A DNA stretch of 64,000 nucleotides from Linum tenue (GCA_946122785.1 CAMGYJ010000002.1:53965703-54029702); one strand, 5' to 3'; counted from the first letter of the stretch, positions 1-12,236 are shown. The notes: generated by a model not told the origin, from the sequence alone. Translations and numbers: made by a program.

Positions 1-1918
1 CAGACTTGTCCATACCATGTTGGGTATCCTTTTGCATAAACTAGATAACCAAAGCTCCGAATGTGAGTATAAGAAGGAGGACTTCCAAGCAACACTACAT
101 AAGGTGTCTTGTTCCCTAGGTAATTATCATAAATGGTTACACAACTTATCACTTTGTACAAAACGGTCACTAAAGTTTAATTTCGCACGTTTCAATAAAA
201 CATGTTTGGACGAATAACAAAATGGTCATTTTGTCTATCTCCATCCAAAAATCCATTACATCTTTACCGTCAGTATGCCATGTCATAAAAATATTAATAA
301 AACAATTAATAAACCAATCAAATTAATCCCAATCGAACTGATTCAATCCACCAATAAGATTTTTCTATATGGTCGGTTTCCATGGTGGCGGTCACTATAG
401 TGATTCTCACCAGCGGAGGTATCCCGTATGTTCGGCGAGTGAGGACTTCGAATAACTTCAGTCACTGGACGTCGTGGGGAACTCCTAGGCAGTGGTTGGC
501 GCTTCCAGTGAGGAAGGAGAGCTCGTGGGGACATAGAGTAGGTGTTGGACATGGGAGAAGTTACTGGCGGTGACGGTGACGACACAAGGATTCCGCAGCT
601 TCTCTGTCCATCTCCCTTCCTTGTTTCTCCCTTCCTTCCTATTACTCTCGCTCCCATGGCTCTAATTCCCGCCTTTCTTCCCTCTACTCGCCCTCCTCAC
701 TCCGCAGCCGCCGACGGCTGCTGGGGCGGAGAAATCGATATATTGATCGTCAACAAAGCTCTGATATAAAATTTATTTTGTTTCATTTTCAATTCTTATT
801 TTCTTATATTAACTTGTTGTTGACAAATCATTACTGCATACGATAATATGAACGTAAGGTCAAGGGGGTACTTGATAGTAAGTTAGTAACTCTTTGATCA
901 TGATACCAACCCCGATACTCTCAGATCTTTGTGGTTGAGATCTTAACTTTGAATCTCATTAACCTAAGAACTAATATATCTATACCCAAGTTGATGTCCT
1001 AAGCTTAAGAGTGGTACCATTAATTAACAATAGATGATTTGTTTGAGCCACAAAAGCCAATCACCTAAACTCAAAGTACTCCAACACTTGGAAAGTACCA
1101 ACAAGAAGCCAACACGGTCACTTGGCTCAAAGCTACCCTCTTCACCTTTTGGATTAAAGAAATTTATGGGCATCATATGTGTTTGAAGCCTTCTTCATCC
1201 TTCCTCATTGTTGCCCCTGAGGAGAGAAAAAGGCAAATGTTTTAAGTTGGGATGATATGGTTTTAAACTTAGAAGGGCACTCTGAAAAAGCTAGCTCTGC
1301 ACGCATTAAGCCCTTTTGGATTGAGCGACGACACTGGGGACCAATTTTTCAAACAAAAAGATGTTGAAAGGGTGGTGGTGGTGATAGTTTAGTGGGTGGA
1401 TTTTAATTTCTTCTCATTGTTGTGTATCGCTTTTGCTAGTTGGCCTAGCTTTTGTAACCATAAATTCAATGGGAAATGGAGACCTTTGGAGAAAAAGAAA
1501 TACGGCTTTATTGCTGGATCTGGAAAAAGAAAGGCAAAGGTGAAAAGGAAGAGCCTAGGATGGGGGAAATCAAGCTCTTTTTTCCTTGCAAAAAAAAAAA
1601 AAAATTTAGTGTAAAGTGCAATATTTACTCTCATCTAACGAAAATAATTATATTTACTCCCAAACTGAAAATGGGTCTAGATTAATTTGGTGCTTACTGC
1701 TTAGAGCGGGATCCACTTTTTGGGGAATATGAGTCGAAGTAATAACTAGAATATTTCTAGTGGAACATCTTAAAATTACGATCATGTTACGAGAACTGTA
1801 AGAAAATATATGCATAATAAGATTTGTGTGTTGTGGTTGAAAAGCATTGGATTATTTTTCACTCATGCAATTAATTAAATTTTTGAAACTTTTTTAAGTT
1901 CTCGTCCATGGAGACTTT
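1..1918. other. Intergenic DNA, no gene recognised
   Basis: AT-rich sequence with one GC-richer patch at about 370-740. Open frames in that patch exist on both strands but show no recognisable domain, so I do not call them genes. The stretch at about 120-200 resembles the end of a Mutator-like element, but no partner end was found. A homopolymer A run lies near 1590. Confidence 0.5.
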
Positions 1919-2348
1919 ACAGCCTGTTTGGATGGACAAAAAAAAAAAAAATAGGAATTGGAATTCATTTCCAATTCTATTTCATTTTTCTATGTTTGGA
2001 TGGAATTGGAAAATGAATTCCATTGAACCCAAATATTGGAAATTAGAATTCATGATCAAAAGTGATAGAAATTGGGTTTATAGAGATGGAATTAGTGGGA
2101 CTCACTCATATTTATTATTATTTTATATCACCACTATCTTATTATTCTCTTTCTCTCTCATTAGTATTTCATTTCTCAAGATAAAAAAAAATCTACTAAT
2201 TTTTTAATGATTGTTAAGAGTACAATTCATATCCATAGTTGTTGGAATCCTACAAAACACAAATATTGAAAATGGAATTCCATAAAAATTAAAATTGGGA
2301 ATGGAAATCCATCTCCATTTTTTATGGAATTGTATCCAAATAGACTGT
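1919..2348. mobile_element. MITE, hAT-like
   Basis: The left end reads ACAGCCTGTTTGGATGG. The right end, on the other strand, reads ACAGTCTATTTGGATA, giving an imperfect terminal inverted repeat around about 430 bp of AT-rich non-coding sequence. Internal runs such as GGAATTGGAATTCATTTCC are themselves near-palindromic. No clean target duplication could be assigned, so the superfamily is inferred from the ends only. Confidence 0.55.
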
Positions 2349-2913
2349 TAGCATTGTGGATAGTGGGTTGGTGAAGCACAAGCAAAAACAAGAGAGCAAA
2401 TGAACCAAAAAAATTTAAATAAAATTGTAACAACCCCCAAGAGCTATGGGTTATGGCCTACCTTTGTTGGCCATTTTCTAGGGGCAACGAGAAGACTCTT
2501 CCGTTCCTATCTAATTAAGTTGCCCAATATTCTTCATTTACCTAATCCCTTAATTTGGTGGCATTGAACCCACCAAAATAACCTAGACTACAAAATATGA
2601 AGCCCCCTTTTAGCTGAATGGAGGGGTCTCACAAAGTAATCTCAGCTTTCAGGATCTAATTTTATTATTTTTCATGAATAAAATGCTATACGGATTTTTC
2701 AAATATGATAGTCAAAAGATGAGATTAATTTTGAATAAAAAAATCCAATAGTCAAAAGATGAGATTAATTTTGAATTTAGGGTTAAGGTTAACAGTGTTC
2801 CCTGTACTTATTAACTTTTCTCATATTGACACCATGATATTTTCTTTCACCCCGTACACTCCCAACTTTATTTTCTTAAGTGACAGTCATTTCAATAAAA
2901 TTTGGCAAGATTT
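2349..2913. other. Intergenic DNA with a short direct repeat
   Basis: No gene seen. A 29-bp sequence is repeated at 2708-2736 and 2748-2776, a 40-bp period. The 3' part (about 2775-2900) looks like an eroded transposon end. Confidence 0.5.
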
Positions 2914-3258
2914 AACTTAGGGGTCGTTTGGTAAGCATGTAATCTACCCACAGATTTCAAGATTACATGATATCTGCGATTTCACTGTTTTTCTTGTTTC
3001 ATTTTTGGACAGATATCATGATATTGGTGCACCATGTAATTCTAGAATTCATGTGACCATGATATCTCAAATGCTTTGGGTTTACCCAAAGTATTTGAGA
3101 TTTCATGCCAAATTATGTGGGTTCTACCATGAGAACTCATGCAAGCCAAACAATGCATTGTAATATTACACAAGTTCTCACAACTCAACCTACAATATAC
3201 ATGAATTCTTTAAATACACGAATTCTACATTACGTGCTTACCAAACGACCCCTAAGTT
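2914..3258. mobile_element. MITE with ~30-bp terminal inverted repeats
   Basis: AACTTAGGGGTCGTTTGG at the left end is matched by its reverse complement at the right end, and the similarity continues inward for about 30 bases. The 345-bp body is AT-rich and non-coding. The GGGGTCGTTTGG end is typical of plant hAT-type MITEs. No target duplication is resolvable because the flanks are themselves palindromic (CTTA/TAAG). Confidence 0.65.
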
Positions 3259-3290
3259 GTGAAACCTAATTAGCCCAATAAGCTACTTTA

Positions 3291-3741
3291 TGGCTTGTTT
3301 GCTTGGTGGATTTGGTGATGGATTTGGTGATGGATTTGGATCCATTATGGACTTTGTCAAAAATCCATTGTTTGCTTCATGCATTTAGGGAAAACAAATC
3401 CGTGGGTCCCACAAACTTTAAGAGACCAAATCCGTGGACCCCACGGACTTGAAAGTTCCACCTATTTAGGTGGGAATTGATCATGGACTTTAAAGTCCAT
3501 CATTTTTTACCAACATACCCTTCATATTTGCTTTCTCTTCTTATATCATTAAGGGCAATAAAGGTAAATTACACTTCATACATACAAATTTAATAAACAA
3601 AATCCATCATGAAATCCATCAAACAAACAATGGTGTTTATCAAATCCATAATGAACCTAAAACCCTCATTTATCCATGGTTTTTCAAAACCCAAGTTATA
3701 CCAAAACCTTCATTTTTCAAATCCACGACGCAAACGAGCCA
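3291..3741. mobile_element. MITE, family A
   Basis: The left end TGGCTTGTTTGC followed by GGTGGATTTGG pairs with the right end, which reads TGGCTCGTTTGC then GTGGATTTG on the other strand. The body repeats GGATTTGGTGAT and ATCCATCA-type words. The element is non-coding. Part of a related copy lies near 53537, upstream of the threonyl-tRNA synthetase gene. Confidence 0.55.
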
Positions 3742-4212
3742 GCCACTGCCGCCAAATGCCCTTTCAAGGAAGATGGAATGGCAGTCTTTTCAAAAAAAAA
3801 ATATTTTATTTCCAATCTTTAGGGTTCCTGTCATGTCAAACGTGGTTGATTATGCTAATTTTCATCTTATTACCATTCTAAAGTTTCTAAACTACTCATC
3901 TTCATCATCACCTTCCCCACAACATCTCATCATCTCATGTGCCGCGCAACATAGCAACCATGTGCCGTAAATATAATTGTCAGCACAAGCTAAGTTGCCA
4001 ATCTAACTGTTAACAATAATTATAATACTAATAAATAAAATAAAAGCACATCAAATCAAACCACAATGCCGTTTCATCCATGTGCACCTCATGGTCACAT
4101 AAACGCCAACCCCATATTCTGTTGTGGTGAATTCGGTTGCTCGGATTCTTTCACCTAGCTAGTTAGATCCATTTTCCGATATATGTTCACAATTCACATC
4201 TATTTTTTATCT
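3742..4212. other. Intergenic DNA, nothing recognised
   Basis: No gene or repeat with recognisable ends was seen. Confidence 0.5.
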
Positions 4213-5166
4213 GGATTGCTAAATGTCGCCCTTAAAATTGCTAAACATCGCCCTAACTTAGATGTCAAATTACCTGTATACCCTTAATGAAAAAATCAAA
4301 ATTGGAAGAAACAAACAAGCCCTAAACCCTCTGCAACCGCCTCTGAAACTCCTGCGTTCACCGACTCACCGCCGATCACCCTCTACAACCGCCGACCACC
4401 TCACGTCGCCAACCGTCGGCGACCTCTGCACCTCCCTCCATCGCGCCGATCACCCTCTGCAACTGCCTGCCACCTCGCGTCGGCGACCTCTGCACCTCGC
4501 TCCATCGCGCCGAACTCCCGCGATCCCACCCGCGCAACAGCCTTCGCCGGAGAAGAAGGCTTCGTCGGAGAAGAAGAAGGTAAAAAAAAAAAAAAAAAAA
4601 CCGTGCCGACCGCAGTCAAACCGCGGTTAGACCGACGGTCAACCGCGGTCAACGCGCGGTTAGACCGACGGTCAACCGCGGTCAACGCGCGGTTGAACCG
4701 ACGGCTGACCGCGGTCAACCTGCGGTTGGACCATGGCTGGACCGCAAATGACCTGCGGTTGGACCATGGCTGGACCGCAGGTGATTTGCGGTCCAGCCAT
4801 GGTCCAACCGCAGGTCATTTGCGGTCCAGCCATGGTCCAACCGCAGGTCATTTGCGGTCCGGCCATGGTCCAACAGCAGGTTGACCGCGGTCAGCCGTCG
4901 GTTCAACCGCGCGTTGACCGCGGTTCCCTTTTTTTTTTTTTTTTTCTTTTTCAGTTAATGTATTTACCTCATCGGAGTAACGACTCCGACGATATCGGCT
5001 TCAAAATGACGATGATGGATTTTTCTCTCCTTAGATAGTGTTTTTTTAGTCCAAGTAGTGTTTGTTTGATAAAGGGAAGGTAAAGAAGCTAAGGGGGTAA
5101 AAGTGTAACTTTGATTCTTTTTAGGGCGACCTTTAGCAATTTTAAGGGCGACCTTTAGCAACTCCC
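4213..5166. mobile_element. Non-autonomous Mutator-like element
   Basis: The left end GGATTGCTAAATGTCGCCC and the right end (GGGAGTTGCTAAAGGTCGCC on the other strand) form a terminal inverted repeat of about 45 bp, with the module 'TTGCTAAANNTCGCCCT' present twice at each end. The flanks TTTTTATCT and TTTTTATTG match at 7 of 9 positions, consistent with an eroded 9-bp Mutator-type duplication. There is no transposase. The interior is strikingly GC-rich and contains the foldback at 4603-4930. Confidence 0.65.
4603..4930. repeat. GC-rich foldback of tandem units
   Basis: Tandem units built on CGCGGTCAAC/GCGGTT and GGACCATGGCTGGACCGCA run inward to a centre near 4783, then the same units run outward as reverse complements. 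The innermost arms (about 4750-4779 and 4787-4816) are perfectly complementary around a 7-nt spacer. A/T homopolymers flank it (4580-4600 poly-A, 4929-4946 poly-T). Open frames on both strands here are products of the repeat and are not genes. Confidence 0.85.
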
Positions 5167-5778
5167 TTTTTATTGTGGCTCTGTTTGTAATGCTTTTCAT
5201 GAATTTGAATGAATTAAATTTTGACATAAATAAAAAAGCATAATTTGCATCTTCGGCCTTAGTGATACGACCGAGTGAAAGGACCGTCGCCCGTCGGTCA
5301 ACAGAGAAAAGTTACTCTAGAGATAACATATTGATTTTCCACAAGAGCTCATATCGACGGGAAGGTTTGATACCTTGATGTCGGCTCTTCCTAACAAAAA
5401 AAATTTGCTTTCTTCAAATAATAGTCTATTTAAAGACAAAATACTACAACAAAAAAACAAAGAAACTTACAATAATAATAACAACATACACGCGTGTATG
5501 ATCAATCATGTACCCTAGTAAAAATAATGTTTTTTCAAAGCTAATCACACCCTGTAACTAACTAAAATTCTCCTAACGTAATCATCATCGTAACCGACAT
5601 TTACATCGTAACCGACATTTACCACTTTTCCGTAAACACTTAACTCGCTCGCTTCGTACGAACCGCCTATCACAATGACGGAGTTGACTTAATACGATCG
5701 ATGGTCGAGATTGACGTCTCTGCGTAGAAGAAACTTCCTTCCTCTCTACTATCACCAAAGAGAACCCCTTTCTGAGAT
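5167..5778. other. Intergenic DNA downstream of the F-box gene
   Basis: This is the 3' flank of the minus-strand F-box gene. It holds an 18-bp tandem duplication (5586-5603 and 5604-5621, CATCGTAACCGACATTTA). No other feature was seen. Confidence 0.5.
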
Positions 5779-6993
5779 TTACAAAATCGGGGTGTCGATC
5801 CAATTCAAGCATCCAACCACAACATTAGCCTGGAACCATTTGGGCAAACCTTGCAGTTTCAAATCCCTAAACCTCCCACTGTTGCCATCGTAACAGACCA
5901 ACACCCTGCTCTTGTACTCGAGAAGAATCTCCCCATTTTCCAGGACGCACAAAACCCTGACCCTCCCGCTAAGGGCAGTCCTCCAAATCTTGTAGGACCT
6001 CTCAACGTTCTGTTTCAGCCCTTTGGGCATGTAAGCCCCAATGCTCAGCTCCTTCACCCACGATTCCTTCACATTGTACTCTTTCATCACCCAAATCTCC
6101 AACCTCCCGTAGTTGCAATAAACCGCCGCTCCGAGGCAGCCCCTGACTGCGACGAGCGAGAGATTGCAGCGGTTCAATCCGCCACAATCCGGTTTAGGCA
6201 CCTCCCTGAACTGCTCGTCCCCCAAATCGAACGAAATCAGGCGCCGGACCGGGTTGCACCGCCTGGGTCGGGTCACCCAATGGAGCCGACCGTTCACCAG
6301 AGCCTCGCCCGGTTTGCTGCGAAGGAAGTGGTGAGAGAATTTGGGCTGCGTTCTCCACCCTGATGAGGAACCAAGAGTCAGAATTTGGACATCGGACATC
6401 ATCCTCCGCGACCCGACAGGTCGACCCGACCCACTGGACCGGCCCCTGCCCCGGTAGTACACTATTTTGATGACCTTGTACTCCTTGGTCCGTGGATGAA
6501 ACCCGAACCCAAATACAACCTCTTGGCCGGCGTAGTGCTCCGATTTGGGGAGCTGGGTGAATTTTCCGGCGAACGGGTTGTAGACGTAGAGCGCATCGCC
6601 GTAGAGCGAATCGGAGAGGCAGAGCAGGCCGTTGCAGGAACCGATTACCTCGAATTCGGACATGGATGGCCAGAAGGGTACTTGAATTCTCCTCACCCTG
6701 CTGTCCCCGGAGGCCAAATCGGCGAAGTAGATCTGGTTGCGGATGGGGAAATCGCAGTGGAGGAGGAGGCAGGGAGCGGCGCGGCGGAGGGACAGAGCTA
6801 CGAGTTCAGGGTCGACGGCAAGGACGCGCCAGGAGCGGCAGACGGAACGGAATTGGACCAATGAAGTGATGGGCAGGCGGGAAAGTATGTCCTGTACGAT
6901 CTCCGTCGGTAGGAGGTCCATCGGAGTGGCCGCCGGCGGCAGGGAAGGAGCGTCGTCGTTGGTCTTCCGTCGCTTGGTGCAGTTGAAATCCAT
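5779..6993 (-). CDS. F-box protein with F-box-associated (kelch-like) C-terminal domain
   Basis: This is a single uninterrupted 404-residue frame with no intron. An F-box lies at about residues 26-66 (DLLPTEIVQDILSRLP..., then VCRSWR). It is followed by the beta-rich F-box-associated region: GSCNGLLCL near 110, YNP near 135, GFGFHPRTKEYKV near 165, GRLHW near 240 and IWVMKEY near 305. By family knowledge the F-box binds SKP1 in an SCF ubiquitin ligase and the C-terminal domain recruits the substrate, which cannot be predicted here. The ATG at 6993 is the first in frame and precedes a short basic N-terminus. The coding sequence is much GC-richer than its AT-rich flanks. Length and domain order are normal for the family and no lesion is visible, so it is probably functional. 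Confidence 0.88.
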   Translation of the reverse strand: MDFNCTKRRKTNDDAPSLPPAATPMDLLPTEIVQDILSRLPITSLVQFRSVCRSWRVLAVDPELVALSLRRAAPCLLLHCDFPIRNQIYFADLASGDSRVRRIQVPFWPSMSEFEVIGSCNGLLCLSDSLYGDALYVYNPFAGKFTQLPKSEHYAGQEVVFGFGFHPRTKEYKVIKIVYYRGRGRSSGSGRPVGSRRMMSDVQILTLGSSSGWRTQPKFSHHFLRSKPGEALVNGRLHWVTRPRRCNPVRRLISFDLGDEQFREVPKPDCGGLNRCNLSLVAVRGCLGAAVYCNYGRLEIWVMKEYNVKESWVKELSIGAYMPKGLKQNVERSYKIWRTALSGRVRVLCVLENGEILLEYKSRVLVCYDGNSGRFRDLKLQGLPKWFQANVVVGCLNWIDTPIL

Positions 6994-9220
6994 GGTTACT
7001 GAATTCCCCTGTTTTTTGGTAGCTCTACCAAGAAGAGGTAACCATGGATGGAAATCTCTTTAGCGGAGGAGAATGATTCATTTGAGACGGAAACCAGAGG
7101 GAGGAGGAGTAGAAGAATTGAGATGGGAGTGGGAACCCACCCACAATCTTTGAATAACTTCTTCCTTGTTTGGCCTTTAGTTTAAAATTTATGGAAAAGG
7201 AATTATCAAAAAACAAAAGAAATTTATGGGAAAGGAAGAAGAAAAGGGAAGGGAGAATTTTATTTTTTTCTTTTTTACCACTTTTCATCAAATGATCGCT
7301 TACTACCCTATATCATATTTGGTTAAGAAATTTGTAGAACCAAACCTAATAGTTTATGGATGAAAATTTCAAAAGTCAAATTAAAAACGAAGGAGTACCA
7401 GATTAATAACAATTGGTATGATATACAAAAATTTTCTCTTGAAATATATTGAAAATAAATTTCATTATCTAGATCATAATGAACTCGTTCAATTTGTGGA
7501 ATAAATTTTTTTAACTCAAATTAAAAAAAAACATAAAAGTAAATTAAAAAATATATAAAAAGTCATTTAATCTAACTTCTTATATCCGATTCCATTTAGA
7601 AGCAGGAGCCTAGATCTAGTTATGTAAGGCTTATGTAATTTATGATTTTGCACTCTATCTTGAACCTTATTGGAAATTGGAATAGTATAACCTATAAGGT
7701 AAATATTTATTTTTCTTAGTTATAAAATGAGAACATCTTTTTAAGTAGCCATGCCTAATTTCAAGTAATGATACAAAATGATTTTTTTTATCATGTTCGA
7801 ATATTATCACCAATAATCATTCATGCTCGATAACTAATTAGCTATTAGTACAATGAATAGTTAAAAATGTTAAAATGTTAAGGATGGTAGTTGAGAAGAG
7901 TAAATTTTTTTTTATCTCTTTATCCAATTTAATATTTGAGCATTTTACGAATTGATTGGGTACATCCAAATCAAAAGGCATATAAATAAGAACTTGTGAA
8001 TCCCATTCCTTGTCGATGGGTGCATCAAACCCTACCACCTTGAAAGTGACCATCCAACACTTTTTTCCTCCCCCTTTAATTTGTCTTCTTAGATCCATTT
8101 TCTCAAGTCATTGAATAACATCAACAATTTTGGTTCATTATCCCTTTAGCTTACACCGCTTTTTTTTTTTTTTTTTTGTGTAATTTATTTCCAGGAAGAC
8201 AGCTGTCCACCTAGGCTAGTATATGTCCATTAGCAAAGGACTTTTGTTTAAAACAGACTAGCAAGATGCTTGGAATCATCCCTGGGTGGAAGAAATAAAA
8301 ATGTTACTTCTTCCCCCTCTTCACATGGGTCCCTGAAATTTTCATTTTGTCCTAGATCTATCCACAATTTTTTTTTTTAATTAATGTGTGGTTACATTAA
8401 GCACAACTCAAAACTTTCTCTTACAGAAAAAGAAGGAACTCAAATGAGATCTAATATCTTTTGTTTGTATCCATACTTTCCTTAAGCAAATGGGTATGAA
8501 TGTGAGTTGTTAATGTACCTTATATACATGACTAGCACACTTAAATTACATTTTGAAGGAGAGAAAAGAAAAAGGAGTTAGTTACACACGAATTCGAACA
8601 CAACGATACCTAATATCATTAAATAATGAGAAATAATTAAATAAATGAAATCCGGAAGTTTAATTTTGCGGAGACACTTTTGGTATAAGATATTGTAAGA
8701 TTCCTGAACTATGGGTTCAATAGAAGGTAGACCATCATGGTTTGATTTTACAAGCTACAATACTTTCAAGATTTCCATGGTTCTTTAGTGTTCATTCGTG
8801 ATTTATTGACACAAAATATATTATCACTATTTGGATTAAAGCGTTTATGAGAATTGAGTCATTGACTAGTGCATTACTTATTTCAAACTTCAATAGTTAG
8901 TCGTTGTTCAAATGATCAGGGGTGGAACCACTCACAAGAATGGGTTGTCAATTGACAAACCTTGAATGTAAGATTAGAACAAAATATATGTGTAAAATTT
9001 TAGTTTGGTAATGGTAGTATTTGGATTTCAAATTATTTGATAACCCTTATAAAATTTTATCTATTGTTGAATACCATTAATGAAATTTCTGAGTCCGCCA
9101 CAGATCATCTCTCGATAAAGTAGTGTTTCTGCATGATGTCTTTGGCCATCATCACTTCTGGGGTTGGATTCGTTGCAAACTGCAGTTCAGCACACAATGA
9201 CAAAACTAATCAATCTAGGA
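6994..9220. other. AT-rich intergenic DNA
   Basis: This is the 5' flank of the F-box gene followed by about 2 kb of AT-rich sequence with poly-T runs (8160-8178). I see no coding region and no repeat with clear ends. Confidence 0.5.
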
Positions 9221-9229
9221 ATAAAAATA

Positions 9230-10567
9230 GGTTTAATACACTTGCATAGCCATAACTATTCGCATTTTGACAATAATAGCCACTTTTTGAAAAATACACT
9301 AAAATAGCCATTCCGTCCATAACTTTAACGGCATTGAAATGAACGCTGACTAGACTAACGATTTTTTATGACGTGGCTTCTTTTTGACAAAAAAATTGCC
9401 ACTTGGAAAAATCCCTTTTATTATAATTAACTAAACAACAAGAATTAAAAAAATAGAAGAGGGATTCAACTTCCCCTCTTTTCACAGAACTCACCTCAAC
9501 ATCTCTATCGAAGCTCCGGCGCCGCTCTCTCTCCACCTCCATTTTTTCATCCTCCTCTTATTTCTCTGTTCAATCCCAACTTCCATGTGGATTGTGGATG
9601 CCATCCAATCATCGATCCATCCTGACACCCTGCTTACTTACTCTGTAGACTAGGTCAATGAAGAATTTGGGTTTCCTTCGCATCAGTAGCACTGGGATCG
9701 AAAGTTCATGGGCTCCGCCGCCGTCGATCCGACCATGGGAGTGAACAGAGACTCCGATTCTGGACTACAGGTGAAGAACCGAGAGATTGTGTGTTGGGGG
9801 AAGAAAGAAGAACCACAGCGGAATCGTAAGAGAGGAATCTCTCTATGAAATTAGGGTTTTCGGGCATAGAGGGATTTTTCTTCAGCGGCGCTGTCCTGTG
9901 AAAGAAACTCGATGGTTGGGAGATTTTGTCAACAACCACCTCCTCGCCGCCATTCATCGATTTTGTCATTAGTAGTATGCGACGTCAATTGCAACACCGT
10001 GAAGAACTGGGTCGCGAAAAATGAATTGGAATCGGCGAGCGAGAATGGGAAGAATGTACCCTATTTTTCGTTAGTTCCATCCGCTGAAGAATTCAAGATT
10101 GTCCCAACTGAGATCCGAATTGCAAAGGTACCGGCATAGTACGGCCAATCCGTCGCCGGAAGGAAGAACGAAAGCGGGAGTTTGGATTTTGGAAGAACAC
10201 AAGTTGAATGGAGAACACAAGTGAAAATTAGGTTTTTTGGCGAAGGAAATTCATTTGCCGTCTGTAGTAGCACATAAGTGCATTGGTTTTTTTAAAATTT
10301 GAAATTAGTTTTTTTTAATTTAAAATGTGATGTGGCATCCACTAAGCATGATAAGTCTAAGTGGACATGATGTGTTATCCACGTGGCATCCACATCAGCC
10401 TATACTTTGTTTAGTTGACAAAGTCATTGACGGTGTTAAAGTATGTGACGGAAGTGGCTAAATTTTTCAAACAAATTTTAAACGTGTGGCTATATCTGTG
10501 TATTTTTTGAAAAGTGGCTATTATTGTCAAAAGCGAGAAAGTTATGGCTATGCAGGTGAATTAAACC
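9230..10567. mobile_element. Non-autonomous Mutator-like element, possible Pack-MULE
   Basis: Inverted ends of about 75-100 bp (GGTTTAATACACTTGCATAGCC left; GGTTTAATTCACCTGCATAGCC on the other strand at the right) are flanked by a perfect 9-bp target duplication ATAAAAATA at 9221-9229 and 10568-10576. The ends share modules such as GACAATAATAGCCACTTTT. There is no transposase. The interior (about 9470-10250) is GC-richer and gene-like, with short open frames on both strands, but I could not identify a donor gene. The captured-gene reading is therefore an inference. Confidence 0.85.
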
Positions 10568-10576
10568 ATAAAAATA

Positions 10577-11109
10577 AGATAGAAGAAAAACTTGTGGGTA
10601 AACAAAATCCAACGGCCACAATGACACTAGCATTATTAATAAATACTTCGATCAGCTTCAATCATCTCCTTAACGCATCTCATAATTATAAAGAAACTCC
10701 TTATCGTATCTCTTATGGATATATGTCATTAGAGAATATTATCCAAGGAAACCAATTACCGTACGGCTTAAATTTGTGATTAGTACGATAAAGAAAAAAT
10801 GTGATTAATAATAGACAATATCAGTCCCCACAAACAAAATGATCAGTCTAGTCCGTTCGCTTGAGCCCAATCACAATATTGGGGTAGAAGATGAACAAGT
10901 CTGAAGGAGCCCATGCGACAATGGGCTTGACCCCTCTCTGTGATGACAATAGACGACGTAGGCTCGTCTGTTTTGCATCGCCTGCTTTAGTTTTGGACAT
11001 GTTGATTCAAGCTCAGAAACGTATAGAGGTAGCTCGGAGGATTCTGAAGCGGTTCAAAATTCAAATGGTTATTATGCTAATTAAAAAAAATGAATTAACT
11101 TGTAAATTT
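10577..11109. other. Intergenic DNA next to a gypsy remnant
   Basis: No host gene seen. It may contain further eroded retrotransposon sequence continuing from the integrase fragment on its right. Confidence 0.4.
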
Positions 11110-11885
11110 TACTTTGTGGTTGATTACACAGCCCTGTTCTCAGCAAACTCAACATGTGGTAGGAAATCTTCCCAAATTTTGACGTTGCTCTTTTTCACGG
11201 CTCGCAACATTTGGGATAAAATACAATTTACCCAATTTGTCCATCTGTTTGAGGATGAAAAGTCGTAGAAAACAAGAGCATCACCTGAAGTTTGCTCCAC
11301 AACGTCTTCCAGAAATAGCTCAAAAACTTTCCATCTCGATCATACACAATGGTACGTGGCATGCCATGCAATCTCACGATCTCTTTGAAGACCATACCCA
11401 ACACATTGATTGCATCATCAGTTTTATGGCATGGAATGAAGTGTTCAATCTTTAAGAAATGATCCACCACCACAAAAATTGAATCTCGGCCTCTTCTAGT
11501 TCTCGGCAATTCTAGCACAAAATCCATAGATATGTTGACACAAGGTGCATAAGGAATAGGTAGTGCCATGTACAATCCAGATGATTGTACCTTCGACTTT
11601 GCTTGTTTGCACAGCTTTTAATGCGAGGTCAAAGAAAGTGCTCTTGCAAACAACTCAATGTCTTGCCTACACCAAAGTGAGCCATCAATCCGCCTCCATG
11701 AGCCTCCTTCAACAATAGTTCTCGAAGTAATGTTCTTAGTATGCATAATTGATTACCACGAAGGAGATATCCATCACTTCTGTAGAACTTTCCCTCTCCA
11801 TGCTTCTCACAAGCCTTGTAAATCTCTTGAAGTCAGCCAATTCACATGACAATGTTGACAAAATGTCACGAAATCAGCAAAGTCC
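11110..11885 (-). pseudogene. Ty3-gypsy integrase fragment
   Basis: Read on the minus strand, the segment opens with a decayed zinc-binding region (DGYLLRGNQLCI..., then HGGGLMAHFG) and leads into the catalytic core: [36 protein letters not shown], then [19 protein letters not shown] and FHPQTDGQ. This is the standard integrase core order of chromovirus-type Ty3-gypsy elements. Stop codons and frameshifts break it on both sides of the longest open piece (11228-11575). No LTRs, reverse transcriptase or RNase H were found nearby, so it is an isolated fragment. Confidence 0.88.
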
Positions 11886-12236
11886 TTACTCTAGTGAGCA
11901 TGGAAGATGACCCGTGAAAATTTTGTAAGAAATTGGTCGTTTTGGGTATTCCCAAAAATAGCTATTATTGTGTTGTATAAAGTATATATTTGCATTAATA
12001 AATTCATTAAATTGTCATCTAACCAGCTTTCATGCCTCAGCTAATGAAAGACAAAATTGATGTCAATAGCGGCTATCCGTAATACCAATCACAAAACTAG
12101 TAAAAAAACAAACGTCACCCGAATTAATTATATCGAGAATATATGGCGTTCTCCGCCAAGCAGAATGAACCGATTAAATCAAAGGCCGTTGAAGCCTTGA
12201 AATAGAACACAAAGACTGGGAAAGCAAGGAGTCGGA
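11886..12236. other. 5' flank of the second F-box gene
   Basis: Non-coding. No clear TATA box was identified. Confidence 0.4.

Noticed and set aside
343..769. Overlapping open frames of 60-105 codons on both strands in a GC-rich patch
   Set aside because: No recognisable domain, no splice context and similar openness on both strands; explained by base composition.
1919..3741. Target-site duplications for the three MITEs here
   Set aside because: Several alignments of the flanks were tried and none gave a convincing duplication, so I report only the inverted ends.
4318..4332. CCCTAAACCCT, like the plant telomere repeat
   Set aside because: Only one partial unit; no array.
4603..5038. Several open frames with repeated peptide motifs on both strands
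   Set aside because: They are translations of the GC-rich foldback repeat in different frames, not genes.
10891..11268. A 125-codon plus-strand frame
   Set aside because: Its right part lies antisense to the gypsy integrase fragment and the rest has no recognisable domain.
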